The notes under the pieces are model-generated. The model worked only from the letters and a program-made list of their open reading frames with translations. It had not been told where the DNA came from and did not search any database. 64,000 nt of DNA from Triplophysa rosa. Lineage: Eukaryota; Chordata; Actinopteri; Cypriniformes; Nemacheilidae. Made by a program: the position numbers and the translations under genes. Below are positions 57,001-64,000 of the stretch, in pieces; the first letter of the stretch is position 1, and each line of letters opens with the position of its first letter. Where the stretch lies: NCBI RefSeq assembly GCF_024868665.1, contig NC_079912.1, forward strand, positions 13,518,948-13,582,947, given 5' to 3'.

Positions 57001-60000
57001 ATGGTGCAACTAAAGAAAATCTGAGGTCGCAACGGTGCGACCAGCCGTTCGAGGGAGAAAAAAAGTCTCCGCGACTCTGAAAGTCTCCCTGTGATTCAAC
57101 AACAGACACACATTAGGCCCATGTCGTGGTCTAAACCAATCAGAGATAGTGAAGGGCGGCCCCCTCTGTTTGGCCGTGGTCCAGATTTTCCTGTACGTGT
57201 GTGTACATTAACCGAAAATTCTCTGTCATTGACAGATTTTTTTTACCAGTGACGGAAAAATCTGAAGGCCGTCCGTCTGTCATTTTGACGGATTACAATG
57301 AGGGCAATTTGTAACTCCCCGTTTCCCTTCATTAGAGCGTGATATGCTCGCGAAGGGACGTGCGTGTTTTCACATGTCATTGTTATTGACTAGACATATG
57401 TGATGCGATCTGGGAAAACCCGTAAGATGTCGCGCTGGGACGAGGGAAAGACAGTTCACCTATCAAAGTAAACCACATAACATGAAGAATGAAGGTGTAT
57501 CAATGCACATTTCCCGCCAGTCCTGTGTAAACTACGGCATGCAAAGTTTTATACAATGTTTTCGTGAGACGACAGAGCTCCCCGTCTGCAGCACCGGGAG
57601 TTATCCGATCGCAAAACATACAAGGGATGATCAAAAGTCCAGACACTATGCACATGATAAACAACGTAAAACTTGCTTCACTGCTTATTAGTTGTTGTTG
57701 TCCGTAATGTTTGCGAGTTTCCGTGTGTAGAGATAATGGCAGAGCTCTCGTTCTTTAAGTGCCCTGCACCATTTTCCTTACTTTCATTTAATTCAAACGG
57801 TTTTGTACAGTATTTTTATAGACTTCAACACTAGGAAATGTTTTTTTATTAAATTGTTATTAGAGTAAGTCTTTTACCACTATAAAGTGACTTTTCCTTG
57901 TGATACTGGACTGTTGTGCTTTTATTTTCATCACTTAACTTTAAACCCGTTTTCATACAAATTCCGTTCCAGAAAATCCTAGCGCTTCAGCCGACCTCAG
58001 CCATAACTTTTGTTACATACACAAGGTATGAGCAAAATAAAAACTGATTTGGAAAGGGCTTGGATATGGTATCATAAACTGTAATATATAAATTTGCACC
58101 AGATCGAATCACATATGTACATAAACATTAAATATATAGATGAATATAAACAACGGCTTTATTGGGCATTCAGTTGTATTAAAATACAAGTTCCGAGACG
58201 TACAGCGTGATGACGTCACGAACATACTAATTACCACCTAACGCCACCTTGCACCATAGAGACGGGTAATAATAGGTTATGGCGGATTTTTTACGAGCCT
58301 GTCAGTCAAAATGACGGACAATAAAAAAGTCTAGCGCAACCTCTGGTGTGTACGTGTGAAAATGCTGTGCTGCAGTCAGACCGAGAGGGGAGGAGCCTAT
58401 AGGCCCGTCAGTTAAACAGAGTGGACGTAGCGCGGATGATGAGAGAAGATGAAAAGAATGATTGACAACTTTTTCGTGAATAATGTTAAGTTAAGGCCTG
58501 ATCGGTCCGAAAATCTTAAGCAATGCTCTGACACGGAGCCATCAACCTCCCAGGTTATGTCCATTTATCTTGAGATGTTTTAAGTTTATATTTCAGTTCA
58601 GTGAAGCACTTTAAGCACCAACACTTTTTCAGTAAGTTACCTTTCTTGTAGAATTGTGCTTCAAATAAAGAACTTTATGTTGACCAGATTGTTAGTTAAT
58701 CATTTACAAGTCAATTTTGCCTATATGGACAGCGATTTAAAAAAAAAAGTGAACTGGTAAAACTGCGGTGTTAAATGCGATGCGGTCAAAAATTTGGGTG
58801 CACCCAGTGCAAAAAGTTAATCTAGAGCCCTGAGATGGGAAATCAAATTCAAAACTAATTTTGTGGGTTTGTACATTGTGTACATGAAACTTTAATGCGT
58901 CTGACGCAACAATAAGTATATCACTTCTGAATCATGCTGATTTGAAGATGAGATAACACTACGGGTCTGGCAGATATCCTACTGACCAGTCGAGTGACAG
59001 TAGAGTTTCTTTATTATATTTCTCTTTGGCCGTTCAACTTGACATGATGAATGAAGATCATGTTAAGAAGATATGATAAGAAAATGACACTAGACAAATT
59101 ATAAACAAAGTCTGTAGAAAGTCACTCAGTAAGTCAAACAAGGAAATTGGCTAACATTAAAGTGATAGTTCACCCAAAAATAAAAATTCTGTCATCATTT
59201 ACTCACCCTCTTGTCATTTCAAACCTGTATGACTTTCTTCCGCAGAACACAAAAGAAGATATTTTGAAGAATGTTGTTAACTGGCCCCCATTTACTTGCA
59301 TTGATTTTGTGCCCATACCATTGAATGGGGGTCAGTGCTGTTCGGTTACCAACTTTCTTCAAAATATCTTCTTTTGTGTTCTGCAGAAGAAAGAAAGTCA
59401 TACAAGTTTGAAATAACAAGAGGATGAGTAAATGATGACAGAATTTTCATTTTTGGGTGAACTTTCACTTTAAATGTAATTAGTTTATGTAAATAGCAAC
59501 ATAATTACTTCAATCACAACATAAAAACATGACCTTAATCTTATTGTGCATGATACAGTTCATCAGTGCTCGAAACGTCACACGTTTTGTGAAAGTCTAT
59601 TAAAACTTTTAATACTTTTGGAGCTTTGGTGTGCTGACTTTGTATACATTTTTATCACATGATTCATCAGGGCACGTTATAGCAAAGAAAAATATTGTTT
59701 TATACAGTTTTCTGTTTTCTCTCTCTCTCTTTCTGAAAGTCTCTCTCTCTTATCCCTCTCCATGTCTTTCTCCTCTCCAATTGCATTTGACTCATTCTCT
59801 CTGACAATTCTGTATTCTTATCTCCTTACTGTGCAGCTTCCTGTTTAATGTCTTTCTCCACTGTCTATTCTCCTTTATCACTATACCTCTCTCTCTGTCT
59901 CGCTCTGTTTTGTCAGCATGAGGCCCGCACAGGAACCACATTTCATTGCATTACAACAAGAACCAGAAGTGCCAACAGCCAATGACATCATACAATGCAA

Positions 60001-63000
60001 AGCCAGCTTCCCACAAATAGATATATACAGTACAGACCGGGGTGTATAAGGAACCGATACTGTTGATACAAATAAAGTCACCATTCCAGTCTTTCTGCAG
60101 TATCGGTAGTACAGAGTAACAACTCAGTCGATCAGTATGCAAGCACCGTCTGACTGTGTACGCACACACACACTCGAAATAATGCGGCTGCATGCATGAA
60201 CAGTTGAATGCATTTCCTAGTTAACATGCTCATCTTGGTGGGTATTATAAAGTTGTTTCAATCTGTTTTTTTTAATCAATCACCACTATAAACTTCAAAC
60301 TGTAAAACAGAAAATTCCCCCAACCTCACAATTTCTCATCAAGACTTGTCTCTAGCATAGATAAGCTGTCATGCAATGTTTCTTTATCTCTTTGTGTCAC
60401 AATCGATCAAAAGTTCTATACGTGGAAGGGTTTCTCAGGACAGCTGCATTTGTGTGTTTGTGTGACTGTGTGTGCGTTGATGTGTCCCTGGCAGGGCGAG
60501 CTGAAGAGAATGAAAACGGGGATTTCCCCAGCACGGATGCACACATCACCAGTAAGGCATTCGCCAGGGGCGGACTGAGAAGCAAAAACGGCCCTGGAGT
60601 TTTCGGTTCTCCGCCGTTTTTGTCGACGGGGGGGGGGCAGGGGTGTTGGGTGGTGACGTGTCATTGCATTACATGTATACGTGTCCGTCGCGCTAATGCC
60701 TTCGCGTTGCGTGCATTTGCGTTACGTCCGACTGTCAGGCCTGAGCATCAATTACAGCCCCATACATTAACGGGCCATCGGGAAAATATGCGATACTACA
60801 AATGGCCGTTCTGGACTTCGACAGAATGTCCTACTGGTCAGTCCGCCCCTGGCATTCGCTGAGATTACATCCACTCGCGATGTCCTTTCATCACTGCTAA
60901 CATACCCATGATTCCCTGCCAGGTCCTTGTTCTTTACACATACACTGAAACAAGCACAGACTGATCATATCCTCCTAATGTCATTGTTTTACCTTACAAT
61001 CAAAAGAAAGAGTAAGAGGTAATGTGTAGAGAGGTTGATTAGAAATTACATTTATTATGACCATTATGAACTTTGTTAGATTATGACATCATTTCAATTA
61101 CAAGTCAGCACTTCAATTTCATTACTACTGTATAATGTGTCCAGGTGTTCAACTTTTGAGTTTGTTCTTATTCTCAATGATTATTCTCATTACTGTAATG
61201 AAAATTTTATTTTATTTACACTGCATTTTTTCTAAGATATTTTTATTACACTGACAGATTAGCGGCTACAACTCTTGTTGTATAATATAATAATATCAAT
61301 GTAATGCAAAAAGTCTTAATTTTTATTTTATTTTTATTGATTGAAAACCATATGGTTGTTGCCTTGTGCAAATACACTGGGTTTATGTTCAATCAGGACA
61401 ATAATGCTGATGATGTAATCGTTTCAGTGGGCGTGTCTGTGTTTGCTTTGTGCTTTGGTAACTGTGCCACCAACACATCATTGTTGCCGCACATTTCACA
61501 TCAAGACTAATGCCTCTTAGGAAGCTTTGGTATATAGCAATGAACCTAAAAGAGAAACAAATGACAAACCTTGTGAGTTCTTGTGCTGTCCGGGTCCATT
61601 TTGGAGACCGCCATCTGCACAAACAGACACACAGACAAGAGTTACAAATGACAAAAGCATGCTTAAATTAAACACACAATGACAATCAGACAAACAGTTT
61701 GTGTAGAATTGAAGTCACAAAGCTGTCTATTTATAGTGTGATTAACAAGAACAGTATCACATGTGAACATACCATTTGTCAATGTCTGACTCAATGTAAA
61801 TCTGCTGTCTTGAGTATGTAAACAAACATACTAACATTCATATGACATTGTAATCCTGAATAACAAATAACGGATTATTAGGGATGGGCAATATGTTGAA
61901 TATTCACTATATAGTTGCATTGATGGAATATAAAATTAAGCAACACTGTGAACATCACATTGATTTTAATGCGCTATTTAATTGCCTGTTAAGTATCTTA
62001 AAGACGGCATCATTACACTTATGACAATGAGAGTGTTATCAGATAGTCCACCCAAAATTGAAAATTCTATTTACTCAACCTCAAGTTTTTCCAAACCTGT
62101 ATAAATCTCTTTGTTCTGTTGAACACAAAGAAAGATATTTGGAAGAATGTTAGCAACTGAGATTTCTGGGGCACCATTGACAACAATAGTAGAAAAAAAG
62201 TATTGTATAATTTGTTTTTCGTTCTGTTGAACACAAAAGAAAATATTTTGAAGAATTTAGAAAAACTAACAGTTCTGGGGCACCGCACCTTTGACAACCA
62301 TTTTAATGGTAGTCAATGAAATCTCAGTTGCTAACATTTTTTCTGTTGAACACAAAGAAAGATATTTGGAAGAATGTTAGCAACTGAGATTTCATTGACT
62401 ACCATTAAAATGTCAAATGGTCAAAGAATTTAGAAAAACAAACAGTTCTGGGGCACCTTTGACATGGTGCCCCAGAAATCTCAGTTGCTAACATTCTTCC
62501 AAATATCTTTCTTTGTGTTCAACCAAACAAATACATTTATACAAGTTCGGAACAACATGAGGGTGGGTAATTCATGACAGAATTTTCATTTTTGGGTGAA
62601 CTATCTTTTAACATGCTTCGGAATCTGAACTTTAGCAGTAAAAGAGTGTGTTGCTTTATTTCTGTGAATTAGTTTAATTTGTTCATTTAAATGAATCATT
62701 TCAAAACGCTGGTTCAAAGATGAATTTGCATGATCACTACAAATAGTTTATTGAAGTCTTTGCCCAAAAGTATTAAAATGTTTTAACTGCAAGAAAAGAA
62801 AAGCAAATGTGTTTTCTCAGTTGTACTTTGTTAATGTGCTGTGCATTAATGGACTTCTGGAATGCCGTATAGTCAATTATGCGGAACTAACTGGCAAAAT
62901 TCCCCTTTGATGATGTAAGGTTTAGCACAGGTCATTTCTTTTTCTGCCACAAAATACAGTTTAATATTTTACTGCAGTATCTTTTTAACATAGGTTAAAG

Positions 63001-63270
63001 TCTACAATTTCTATACATTGATGTTACATGTCTGTGAGAATTGTGGAGGTGTTTTTAACAACAGACCTGAAAAATAATCCTACTAAAACAAGCAAAGTTA
63101 TTAATATGTTTAAACATGTTTCTCAAATAGTCTCTGTTTAGCAAGGCTCAAATGAACTGTTTACAGGAAGTGTGTATGAGGTGAATTTGTGAAAGTGAAG
63201 AGAATGTGTAAGACCAGGAGAGAGAGAGAGAGAAGAGAGAGGACAATTTACCCATGTTTACTGTCATCAT
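24061..63270 (-). CDS. MEKK2/MEKK3-family MAP kinase kinase kinase (map3k3-like; complete coding sequence)
   Basis: MEKK2/3 kinases phosphorylate MKK5, MKK7 and MKK3/6 and use an N-terminal PB1 domain to bind MEK5. Exons: 63270-63252 (start), optional 61614-61570, 52004-51889, 49639-49602, 46397-46298, 44453-44337, 44052-43947, 41375-41242, 39930-39857, 36988-36927, 34743-34672, 32017-31859, 31170-31022, 30431-30300, 25790-25661, 24798-24621, 24289-24061. From the conserved ATG (63255) they join to 1800 nt, 599 aa, near human MEKK3 (626) and MEKK2 (619). The N-terminus is [19 protein letters not shown]1 spans about 41-118. The linker has [18 protein letters not shown]. The kinase domain (about 335-595) keeps GRGAFGEV (342-349), Lys364, HRD (460-462), DFG (480-482) and [13 protein letters not shown]. 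The linker (LFQLVPSSR) favours MEKK3, [15 protein letters not shown] favours MEKK2. It may be the fish-specific map3k22, which I could not confirm. Confidence 0.93.
26511..26798. mobile_element. hAT-type MITE with CAGTGGTTCTCAAAC ends
   Basis: 288-bp element with inverted ends CAGTGGTTCTCAAACT / GTTTGAGAACCACTG and a perfect 8-bp duplication ACATAGAT (26503-26510, 26799-26806). These ends are characteristic of a hAT family widespread in vertebrates. Confidence 0.9.
26811..27048. repeat. Interspersed repeat, inverted relative to 44783-45008
   Basis: Shares TTGCAATTCACAACCTCACC, CACTAGATGCCGC and ACAACATG-type blocks with 44783-45008 in opposite orientation. Class unknown. Confidence 0.6.
27828..28983. 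mobile_element. Stack of up to three nested DNA-transposon fragments
   Basis: Outermost ends TAGGGCTGGGCGATTTATCG (27828) and ATTGCCCAACACTA (28983). Inside, TAGGCCCGATTCACATTTCG and CGAAATGTGAATCAGGCCTTA (27857-28659) form a second inverted pair. Inside that, TTAGGGCTGCACGATAA and GCGACAGCCCTAA (about 28024-28473) form a third. Target duplications are not clear, so the boundaries are approximate. Confidence 0.55.
29318..29384. repeat. Conserved SINE/LINE-derived core
   Basis: Contains CATTTGGCAGACGC followed by TTTTATCCAAAGCGACTTAC, a segment found in fish SINE and LINE 3' parts. A diverged reverse-orientation copy is visible at about 33803-33831 (GCATCTGCTAAATG). Confidence 0.65.
29711..30002. 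mobile_element. Palindromic MITE family A copy, TTAA-flanked
   Basis: Inverted ends AGGGATAGTTCACCC / GGGTGAACTACCCCT lie between TTAA on both sides. It sits 300 bp downstream of a kinase-domain exon, in the intron. Confidence 0.85.
32311..32838. mobile_element. TA-flanked mariner-type MITE
   Basis: Ends CACCACCGGTCAAATGTTTT and AAAACTTTTGACCAGTAGTG are inverted and lie between TA dinucleotides, typical of Tc1/mariner insertion. No transposase frame is present. It is followed by a TA/GATA microsatellite. Confidence 0.7.
32840..32925. repeat. Microsatellites (TA)n, (GACA)n, (GATA)n
   Basis: Consecutive TATATG/TATATA, then GACAGACAGACAGACA and GATAGATAGA tracts in a MAP3K intron. Confidence 0.85.
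34119..34314. repeat. Interspersed repeat, same orientation as 40340-40548
   Basis: Shares CAACAACATAA, GTTATGTGGCCCAAAC, TTTTAATTTAATTCAATAC and GAAGTTAAC..GGCCAGGC in the same order with 40340-40548. Class unknown. Confidence 0.6.
35831..36140. repeat. Probable LINE 3'-end fragment
   Basis: Begins with GGCAAGGCAAGGCAAGTTTA, followed by AAAGCACATTTCATACAC and CAATTCAAAGTGCTTTACAT, a very common fish interspersed sequence. The later part (GTGCTCAGGTTGTAAATGCA) fits the same family. Exact class uncertain. Confidence 0.55.
37342..38394. mobile_element. hAT-type element with 8-bp duplication, carrying a nested TTAA element
   Basis: Inverted ends TAGGGCAGTCAAACGATTAA / ATCGTTTGACAGCCCTA, with a perfect duplication ATTTTTTG (37334-37341, 38395-38402). 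Subterminal regions are also inverted repeats (CATAATATATGTCTGTGTAC). The centre is replaced by the insertion at 37471-38184. Confidence 0.85.
37471..38184. mobile_element. Nested TTAA-flanked element
   Basis: Starts GGGGTGGTGTGTCATGC... directly after the TTAA at 37467-37470 and ends GGGCCGC before the TTAA at 38185-38188. This is consistent with a piggyBac-type target. It is GC-richer than its host and has no transposase frame. Confidence 0.55.
39205..39800. promoter_or_regulatory. Motif-rich non-repeat intron segment, possible enhancer
   Basis: An intronic stretch with no recognised repeat contains a perfect CRE (TGACGTCA, 39205-39212), a RFX/X-box-like palindrome GTCGCCATGGTGAC (39617-39630), an E-box CAGCTG, and homeodomain-type CATAATTATT and CTCATTAATG. 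The density of motifs in CpG-richer sequence suggests a conserved element. Conservation cannot be seen from this sequence alone. Confidence 0.25.
40340..40548. repeat. Interspersed repeat, same family as 34119-34314
   Basis: See shared blocks GTTATGTGGCCCAAAC and TTTAATTTAATTCAATAC; this copy is slightly longer in the middle. Confidence 0.6.
41969..42286. mobile_element. Palindromic MITE family A copy
   Basis: TTAAAGGGATAGTTCACCC at the left; TTTTGTGTGAACTATC at the right. The arms pair through ACAAAAGAAGATATTTTGAA / TTCAAAATATCTTCTTTTGT. Confidence 0.85.
44783..45008. repeat. Interspersed repeat, inverted copy of 26811-27048
   Basis: GCGGCATCTAGTGGTGAGGT and TTGTGAATTGCAACC mirror the earlier copy. 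Confidence 0.6.
45276..45982. mobile_element. hAT-type element, copy 1 of an inverted pair
   Basis: 707 bp with ends TAAGGATGCAC (mutated TAGGGATGCAC) / GTGTATCCCTA and a perfect 8-bp duplication TCAGGAAT (45268-45275, 45983-45990). Closely similar, in opposite orientation, to 54243-54958. Shared interior blocks include CTAAATATTAATATAAAATT and ACAAAAGGCAAAAAGTGG. Confidence 0.88.
48239..48503. mobile_element. Possible GC-rich MITE
   Basis: Begins AAGTATAGTCCGGGCGTCCG and ends CAAGTATACCCGGCCCTTA. The sharp CpG-rich composition against AT-rich flanks and the related ends suggest a DNA-transposon derivative. No duplication was confirmed. Confidence 0.4.
50528..50615. repeat. Short AACCCAA/TTGGGTT palindromic repeat
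   Basis: CGGGTTATTTACAACCCAA, TGTTGGGTCAAATACGGAC and AACCCAACAGTTGG form local inverted repeats of a type widespread in cyprinid introns. Confidence 0.5.
51175..51440. repeat. Tandem/palindromic TACTGTAAAATACTGG repeat
   Basis: Two units of about 115 bp share TTCACAGTAT..CATAC.GTAGAA and ACTGGCGTCT.TGCTGCCAGT, and contain inverted TTTTACTGTA / TACAGTAAAA blocks. Confidence 0.65.
51446..51866. mobile_element. Probable solo LTR, 421 bp, beside a MAP3K splice donor
   Basis: Begins TGTCATGATCCTG and ends TTCCTGACA (TG...CA with TGTCA/TGACA inverted ends). It contains an AATAAAG polyadenylation signal near 51810 on the plus strand. No internal retroelement sequence is adjacent. Flanking pentamers (TTTAG, GTCTA) do not match as a clean duplication, so the class and exact ends are uncertain. 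It ends about 21 nt from the donor of the MAP3K exon at 51889-52004. Confidence 0.5.
52973..53650. mobile_element. Decayed DNA transposon related to the block inside 5340-6137
   Basis: Starts GGGCCCTATGAAGTCAG and ends near CATATAACCCTATAA. The middle (AATAAACCAGTATCTTACT, CAAATTAT-type, AAGGGGGGTGGTG, GCCTGGATTCCGCGATTCTG) matches 5455-6030. A LINE-like fragment (53270-53390, GTGTCCCCGTCACTATACCG ... CCCCCTGCTGGCC) is embedded. Confidence 0.55.
54243..54958. mobile_element. hAT-type element, copy 2 of an inverted pair
   Basis: 716 bp, ends TAGGGATGCACC / GGTGCATCCCTA; flanks GTTCAAAG and ATTCAAAG agree at 7 of 8 positions. Opposite orientation to 45276-45982. Confidence 0.88.
57207..58345. 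mobile_element. Element nested in the hAT remnant, 8-bp duplication
   Basis: 1139-bp insert flanked by a perfect GTGTGTAC duplication (57199-57206, 58346-58353). Inverted GTCATTTTGACGGA / GTCAAAATGACGGAC motifs lie near each end. No open transposase. Confidence 0.7.
58449..58553 (+). pseudogene. Possible first coding exon of a hAT-like transposase, isolated
   Basis: ATG-initiated 35-codon frame beginning [12 protein letters not shown] and ending STSQ at a CAG|GTTATG donor-like site, phase 0. A basic start followed by an (I/L)xxFF motif is typical of N-termini of hAT/KIAA1586-type proteins. No downstream exons are present before the element's end at 58830, so it is a dead fragment if real. 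Confidence 0.35.
59158..59473. mobile_element. Palindromic MITE family A, well-preserved TTAA-flanked copy
   Basis: TTAA followed by AGTGATAGTTCACCC; right end GGGTGAACTTTCACT then TTAA. The two halves are long imperfect reverse complements meeting near 59315. Confidence 0.88.
60565..60851. mobile_element. hAT-type MITE with CAGGGGCGGACTG ends
   Basis: 287 bp; ends CAGGGGCGGACTG / CAGTCCGCCCCTG; perfect 8-bp duplication GCATTCGC (60557-60564, 60852-60859). Includes a poly-G run (60628-60637). The open frame crossing it is not a gene. Confidence 0.9.
61570..61614 (-). CDS. Probable 45-nt in-frame cassette exon of the MAP3K gene
   Basis: Flanked by acceptor TTTGTGCAG and donor CACAAG|GTTTGT, the 45-nt segment has the same phase at both ends as the junction it interrupts. 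Including it inserts 15 residues ([15 protein letters not shown]) after Met-Asp without a stop; skipping it gives the canonical N-terminus. The donor is weak (GTTTGT), as expected for an optional exon. It could instead be a chance match. Confidence 0.5.
62041..62610. mobile_element. Compound palindromic MITE, subfamily B, internally duplicated
   Basis: Ends ATAGTCCACCC / GGGTGAACTATCTTTTAA. The block GAAAGATATTTGGAAGAATG TTAGCAACTGAG occurs at about 62130-62165 and 62356-62392 and once inverted (62478-62516), with GGGGCACC repeated four times in both orientations. This fits insertion of one copy into another or arm duplication. Confidence 0.75.
63215..63241. repeat. GA-rich microsatellite next to the MAP3K start exon
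   Basis: GAGAGAGAGAGAGA with one AGA interruption, beginning about 11 nt inside the intron after the donor at 63251. On the transcribed (minus) strand it is a CT tract. Confidence 0.8.
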
Positions 63271-63335
63271 CAGGACGTGACCCTAGTGAACTCGAGCTAA
63301 ACGCTCGACTCCTTTCATCAGGGATAATCTTTACT
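63252..63335 (-). CDS. MAP3K first coding exon (5' UTR plus start codons)
   Basis: After acceptor TTTGCAG the exon runs to donor ATGG|GTAAAT. Three ATGs (63270, 63267, 63255) are in the same frame, and an in-frame TAG lies just upstream of the first. The third ATG, in AAACATGG (strong Kozak context), corresponds to the conserved family start. It splits the second codon as G|AT, as expected for the MDDE/MDEQ start of MEKK2/3. Starting at the first ATG would add MMTVN. The presence of an acceptor means at least one non-coding exon lies further upstream, outside the window. Confidence 0.75.
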
Positions 63336-64000
63336 CTGCAAACACATTAAAAACAGTGAATTAGATACTTAATTACATATACAGTATATATATAAAAAAG
63401 TAAATTCACAGAGTCTAGGAATTCGTTACATCATAGAAGAAATGTGGTTCTGTTGTTTCCACAATAAACTGAAAATTACAGTATGTTTTGTCATTGAAGC
63501 AAATTTACTATTTATTAAAAAAGATAAATAAAGATTTAATTCTTATGATATGACATGTAACATTTTCACTGTTCCATAACACAGGTCTCCTCAAACTGTA
63601 ACGACCATCTGTAAATGACGCTAAATGCCAATATCAAATACAGCAGTCATATTCCATCAGTCTGTCAGAGTCTGTGTTCTGCAGAAGAGACACAAGCATT
63701 GTTGTCTTTGAAGATTGAAAGTGCCTCTCTGCCCTTGAGACATTGTTAAGCCACAGTGTACAGGATAAATCCGGGTGAAAGCTTAAGGTAGTGACCACGG
63801 AGCTCTTTAAAGATCGGAAAGCTTTTAATGTCGGGCAGAAAAACTGTCACCAGCAGGAAAGGGCTGATCTTGGAGGCTCTTTTTAATATTCTGACACATG
63901 AAAGGCGACAAGACAATGAGATCTACTTTTTCTTCATTTATAATTGTCAGCTTCATGCAACAATATCGGCGAGTGGCCTCAAGACTGCAGAAAAAAGTGA

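Larger units (their letters stand above)
57003..58830 (+). mobile_element. 5'-truncated hAT-type transposon remnant with transposase exon-1 fragment
   Basis: From GTGCAACTAAAG...GGTCGCAACGGTGCGACC to GTCAAAAATTTGGGTGCACC...TAGAGCCCTG. The right end looks like a hAT-type terminus; the matching left terminus is missing. A separate 1.1-kb element (57207-58345) has inserted into it. Near the right end is a short coding-like exon (58449-58553). Everything normally 3' of that exon has been deleted. Confidence 0.5.
53651..61569. other. Large MAP3K intron 5' of the exon at 51889-52004
   Basis: Besides the elements listed, 55000-56640 and 59480-60560 show no recognisable exon or repeat. At 56850-56990 lies a probable LINE 3' end (GTACAGCGAGACC ... 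GGACAATAAAGTAC). Confidence 0.55.

Noticed and set aside
60371..60862. 163-codon plus-strand open frame, the longest uninterrupted frame in the window
   Set aside because: It runs through a MITE (60565-60851) with simple-sequence flanks and has no recognisable domain or splice context.
61879..61975. TTAGGGATGGGCAATATG, resembling another transposon end
   Set aside because: No opposite terminus found; too short to support.

Overview
The window is vertebrate nuclear DNA, almost certainly from a cyprinid (carp or zebrafish-like) fish. Genes are split into short exons with GT-AG introns, introns are long, and DNA-transposon debris is dense. The reconstructed MyD88 (284 aa) and CRY-DASH (520 aa) closely match the fish proteins as I know them. 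No bacterial, plasmid or phage features are present, and I found no CRISPR array, rRNA or tRNA.

Four genes lie head-to-tail on the minus strand. Read in the direction of transcription, from high to low coordinates, they are: (1) a MEKK2/MEKK3-family MAP kinase kinase kinase (about 63.3 to 21.8 kb), complete in coding sequence over 16 constitutive coding exons plus one probable 45-nt in-frame cassette exon; (2) cry-dash (21.3 to 16.0 kb), complete in 14 coding exons; (3) myd88 (14.8 to 13.3 kb), complete in 5 coding exons, one intron using a GC donor; (4) oxsr1 (11.5 kb to beyond the left edge), of which only coding exons 1 and 2 are inside, separated by an 11-kb intron. All exon junctions were joined by hand. 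They keep frame throughout (855 nt for myd88, 1563 nt for cry-dash, 1800 nt for the MAP3K without the cassette).

Functionally, myd88 (Toll/IL-1 receptor adaptor) and a MEKK2/3-type kinase belong to inflammatory signalling. oxsr1 is a stress/osmotic WNK-pathway kinase, and cry-dash is a light-dependent DNA repair or photoreceptor flavoprotein. Nothing shows that they form a regulated unit; the arrangement is a syntenic block (MYD88 and OXSR1 are also neighbours in human).

The rest is intron and intergenic DNA rich in non-autonomous DNA transposons. Several hAT-type elements have visible 8-bp target-site duplications (4140-4846, 5179-7106, 26511-26798, 37342-38394, 45276-45982, 54243-54958, 57207-58345, 60565-60851). 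There is a palindromic MITE family consistent with TTAA targets in at least seven copies, a TA-flanked mariner-like MITE, a probable solo LTR, and LINE/SINE 3'-end fragments. Some elements are nested. The most unusual structures are a 77-bp-arm almost perfect hairpin in cry-dash intron 1 with a decayed relative just upstream of that gene, an inverted pair of 0.7-kb elements bracketing three MAP3K exons, and the MAP3K cassette microexon. I did not find a convincing new multi-gene biological system.
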